Assembly: GCA_014695195.1 (NCBI GenBank)
Contig: JACJNW010000041.1
Span: 1 to 64,000 of the forward strand
Length of the DNA stretch: 64,000 nucleotides
Source: Cyanobacteria bacterium FACHB-DQ100
GTDB lineage: Bacteria > Cyanobacteriota > Cyanobacteriia > Leptolyngbyales > Leptolyngbyaceae
Direction of reading: 5' to 3'
Within the stretch, counting starts at the first letter, position 1. The number at the start of each line of letters is the position of its first letter. Both the position numbers and the translations under genes were made by a program. Positions 61,557 through 64,000 of this stretch are shown piece after piece. The notes beneath the pieces are model-generated. The model had not been told where the DNA came from. It searched no databases and was given only the letters and a program-made list of their open reading frames with translations.

Positions 61557-63344
61557 ATGTCTGCTTTTTTCCCCGGTCAAATGGTCACTTCCGTGAATCT
61601 TTCTAGCTCTTTGTCTGACTCGATTGACTCGTCTGTATCTTCTGATTCGATTGCGATCGCTGATATCGCAGAGCTGATGATGACGCAAGATGCAGCAGGA
61701 GTGCTGCTGGCGTTTCACTGGCGTGAAGTGAGTGAGGCTGAGGCAAAACAGTGGATTGGTAAGCCGATGGGCGCAAGATTTGCGCCGGTTTCTTGTGCAC
61801 CGTATTTGGAGCGATTAAAGCGGGTACTGACTTCTCAAAAGCCGGAGCAATTTCGCTGCTTGTTTGAGTGGGGCGATCAGACGATTCTGTTTGATCTGGT
61901 GATGAGTCCAGTGATTCTACCTAATGGGACAGCGGCGCTAGTCATCGTCACCGGAGAGCAGGTGAATGACCTGGATGAAGCGCAGTCGCCCTTACAGGCG
62001 GTAGAAGTCTCGCGAGAAACAAATCTCGATCGCTACCAGCAGCTTTTAACTCAGATTGTGTGGAATGCCCGTCAGAATTTGGAGCTTCCAACCATTTGGC
62101 AGGCGACAGTAGACGGGTTAGGAGCAGCGCTTGATGTCAGCCGCTGCATTATTTGTCCGTATGATCCGAAGCGATCGGCGATTGAAGCTGTAGCGGAATT
62201 TCGCCAAGATTGTCTGAGTTCGCTGAAAGGTACGGTGTTTCAGCTTCAAGACGATCCGCTGCTTCAGAAAGCTTTGGCGACTTTAAAGCCGATTCGAGCC
62301 GTGCGGCAGGTTCCCGAAGAGGTGAATCCTGCTCCAGAAGCCGATGTTCCGCAAACGCGACTGTTGGTGGCAACGCACTATCAGGAGCAGCCGAACGGGG
62401 TGATTATTCTTGATCAGTGCGATCGCGATCGCGTTTGGACGCAGGCGGAATTGGAGTTTGTTCAGGAATTGGCGGATCAGGTGGGTACTTCGATCGCTCA
62501 TGCGGCTTTGCTGATCGAGCTTCAACGAGCGAACGATAGTTTGATGCAGAAGCACCGCGAATTAGAGGAAGCGCGACACCAAGCTGAAGAAGCATCTCGG
62601 CGCAAAAGTGAGTTTTTGGCGAATACGTCGCATGAATTGAGAACGCCGCTGAACGGGATGATCGGCTTTTTGAAGCTCATTCTCGACGGGATGGCAGAAG
62701 ATCCCCAAGAGCAGCGGGAATTTATTGAAGAAGCGCATCGATCGGCAATTCACCTGTTTAATGTCATCAACGACGTTTTAGATATCGCCAAAATCGAAGC
62801 TGGAAAAATGCAGATTGAATGCAGTCCGGTGAGCTTGCAAGAGTTGCTAGATCAAGTGGAGAACATGACTCGCACTCAAATTCGCCAAAAGAATCTCAGC
62901 TTTGAGGTGCAGAAACCTCAAACTCATGATGAAATTGTATTGTTTGGGAATTATCAGCGATTACTTCAGGTACTGCTCAATTTAATGGGTAATGCAATTA
63001 AGTTCACCAACGAAGGTGGCATTACCGTGAGTGCAGAAGTGATCAAAAAGCGGATTGTTGTTCAGGACGAAGAACTACCTGGACTGGTGAAGATTCGAGT
63101 TGCGGATACTGGCATTGGTGTATCGCTGGATAAGCAAGATAAGCTTTTTCAGTCATTTAGTCAGGTGGACGGCTCGTTGACGCGGCAGTATGGGGGCACT
63201 GGGCTAGGGCTAGCAATTTCCCAAAAGCTGGTCGAGGCTATGGGAGGCGTCGTAAATTTCTACAGCATGGGTGAGGGTCTGGGATCAACTGTTACTTTTA
63301 CCATTCCGCTCTATCAAGAGCCTGTGATGATTGCAGCGAATTGA
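61557..63344 (+). CDS. Sensor histidine kinase (PAS-like, GAF, HisKA, HATPase)
   Basis: A 595-residue protein from ATG 61557 (a TTG lies 3 bases earlier). The N-terminal 50 residues are Ser-rich and disordered. A PAS-like domain follows ([39 protein letters not shown]), then a GAF domain ([35 protein letters not shown]), a coiled coil, HisKA with [20 protein letters not shown] and an HATPase with [19 protein letters not shown] and [20 protein letters not shown]. It has no receiver domain, so a separate response regulator is needed. It appears cytoplasmic. Signal unknown. Confidence 0.93.
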   Translation: MSAFFPGQMVTSVNLSSSLSDSIDSSVSSDSIAIADIAELMMTQDAAGVLLAFHWREVSEAEAKQWIGKPMGARFAPVSCAPYLERLKRVLTSQKPEQFRCLFEWGDQTILFDLVMSPVILPNGTAALVIVTGEQVNDLDEAQSPLQAVEVSRETNLDRYQQLLTQIVWNARQNLELPTIWQATVDGLGAALDVSRCIICPYDPKRSAIEAVAEFRQDCLSSLKGTVFQLQDDPLLQKALATLKPIRAVRQVPEEVNPAPEADVPQTRLLVATHYQEQPNGVIILDQCDRDRVWTQAELEFVQELADQVGTSIAHAALLIELQRANDSLMQKHRELEEARHQAEEASRRKSEFLANTSHELRTPLNGMIGFLKLILDGMAEDPQEQREFIEEAHRSAIHLFNVINDVLDIAKIEAGKMQIECSPVSLQELLDQVENMTRTQIRQKNLSFEVQKPQTHDEIVLFGNYQRLLQVLLNLMGNAIKFTNEGGITVSAEVIKKRIVVQDEELPGLVKIRVADTGIGVSLDKQDKLFQSFSQVDGSLTRQYGGTGLGLAISQKLVEAMGGVVNFYSMGEGLGSTVTFTIPLYQEPVMIAAN

Positions 63345-63475
63345 ATTGACGATCGCTGACATGAAATTTTTGCCCTGCTCGATTCACGCATTGAAAAGAT
63401 GCAGTAACAGCCTGTACAAATGATTTAAAGAAACGTAGAAATTTACATCACCCAAGCTGCTTTGTTAGCCGATAA

Positions 63476-64000
63476 TCATCGTGGAGGGAATGGAGGTCGT
63501 TCACTCTGCCAGGTTTTTCCGCTATCGAAACTGGTAAATACAGCTTTAGGAAGATAATCTTTCCTTGCCCATCCTTCTGATACTTCAGCCCTTAAAGCGT
63601 TTTCTTGAAGAAAAAAGTTCACACAGACATCAGTTTCTGGCTTAAACAATTTTCTAGCAAAATCCCTAGTTTCCGTAAAACTGTTACCTCCATCAGAACT
63701 GTAAAGAGTGCCTGCAATCAAAACCTGTTGCCCTATTTGCTGAAATGATTGTTCACAGCTAGATCCACAACCTCCGATGCCGTCGCCCTCAACTACCAAG
63801 GTCGGAAATTTGAAAATTGGAGAGATCTTGAGTATTCGAGCATGGCACGCCCAGTGGTAATCTATGAAGCCAACTCTATATTCACGAGTCACCAGTCTCA
63901 AATGAAGACCTTGCAGGGTTCTGAAGTTGCAATGATTGCTGAAAGAGCCGTTGGTTGAGCAGAGGAAAATAATGCAGCCCACAAGAGCAAGAAGAATAGA
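63476..64000 (-). CDS. Secreted or membrane-anchored protein with BNR-like repeats, 5' end outside window
   Basis: The frame is still open at the window end, so only the C-terminal part (about 174 residues) is seen. A hydrophobic stretch near the break (ILLALVGCIIFLCS) looks like a signal peptide or anchor, which suggests the start is not far upstream. Later sequence carries two Asp-box-like motifs, YSSDGGNSF and FTSFDSGKTW, as in beta-propeller (sialidase/BNR) proteins, but only two blades are visible. Several Cys (CGSSCEQ) could bridge. Function unknown. Confidence 0.5.
   Translation of the reverse strand, partial: SILLALVGCIIFLCSTNGSFSNHCNFRTLQGLHLRLVTREYRVGFIDYHWACHARILKISPIFKFPTLVVEGDGIGGCGSSCEQSFQQIGQQVLIAGTLYSSDGGNSFTETRDFARKLFKPETDVCVNFFLQENALRAEVSEGWARKDYLPKAVFTSFDSGKTWQSERPPFPPR

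Overview
This window is chromosomal DNA from a cyanobacterium, most likely a filamentous one. The evidence is the very frequent HIP1 octamer GCGATCGC, a set of cyanobacteria-restricted families (DUF1830, DUF3086, DUF3119, COP23, an Npun_F0813-type protein, NdhD), GAF-rich hybrid histidine kinases, and an adjacent hetZ-patU pair, which is typical of filamentous lineages. Species and heterocyst status cannot be fixed from this sequence.

Layout. 1-3.4 kb: 3' part of a multi-domain hybrid sensor kinase. 3.4-4.6 kb: gene-poor, apparently decayed DNA. 4.6-13.7 kb: a compact accessory element ending at a tRNA-Pro gene. It carries a tyrosine recombinase, an Xis-like small protein, a family-B-like DNA polymerase, two ribbon-helix-helix (RHH) regulators, a GIY-YIG protein and several unknown small proteins, each module bounded by strong hairpin terminators. 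13.8-18.4 kb: an RND efflux pump with its adaptor. 18.5-25.1 kb: cobU, a glycosyltransferase, ndhD, a vWA protein and relics of toxin-antitoxin genes. 25.1-28.6 kb: hetZ-patU and a divergent partner, then DUF1830. 28.7-35.6 kb: secreted proteins (one COP23) and a second very large hybrid kinase ending in an Hpt domain. 35.6-39.2 kb: DUF3119, DUF3086, plsY, pgsA and a sugar-phosphate transferase. 39.4-44.6 kb: a coiled-coil protein, a Crp/Fnr regulator, an MsbA-like exporter, a DedA protein with a decayed DedA copy, and tRNA-Arg. 44.8-50 kb: conserved hypotheticals, prs and a YqeY protein. 50-55.3 kb: an HxlR/acyl-CoA-dehydrogenase divergon, clpB and tRNA-Glu. 55.4-64 kb: a PlsC-like acyltransferase, UDP-glucuronate decarboxylase and UDP-glucose dehydrogenase, lepA, an RHH protein with a third histidine kinase, and the 3' end of a secreted protein running off the window.

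The most exciting region is 4.6-13.7 kb. A PolB-like polymerase joined to a tyrosine recombinase beside a tRNA recalls the pipolin type of self-replicating integrative element. Its control region (RHH gene, then a 154-nt gap holding an opposite-strand promoter and terminator, then the polymerase gene) mirrors the copG-antisense RNA-repB copy-control module of pMV158-type plasmids, with a polymerase in place of the initiator. A second RHH gene lies next to CCGGTT-type hexamers spaced every 10-12 bp in two blocks, which looks like a centromere or an iteron origin. No relaxase or conjugation gene was seen, and no left attachment site was found, so the left border is uncertain.

Elsewhere the genes fit envelope and signalling functions: phospholipid synthesis (plsY, pgsA, plsC), extracellular polysaccharide (sugar transferase, ugd, UDP-glucuronate decarboxylase, ABC exporter), sensory kinases, and the hetZ-patU patterning pair.
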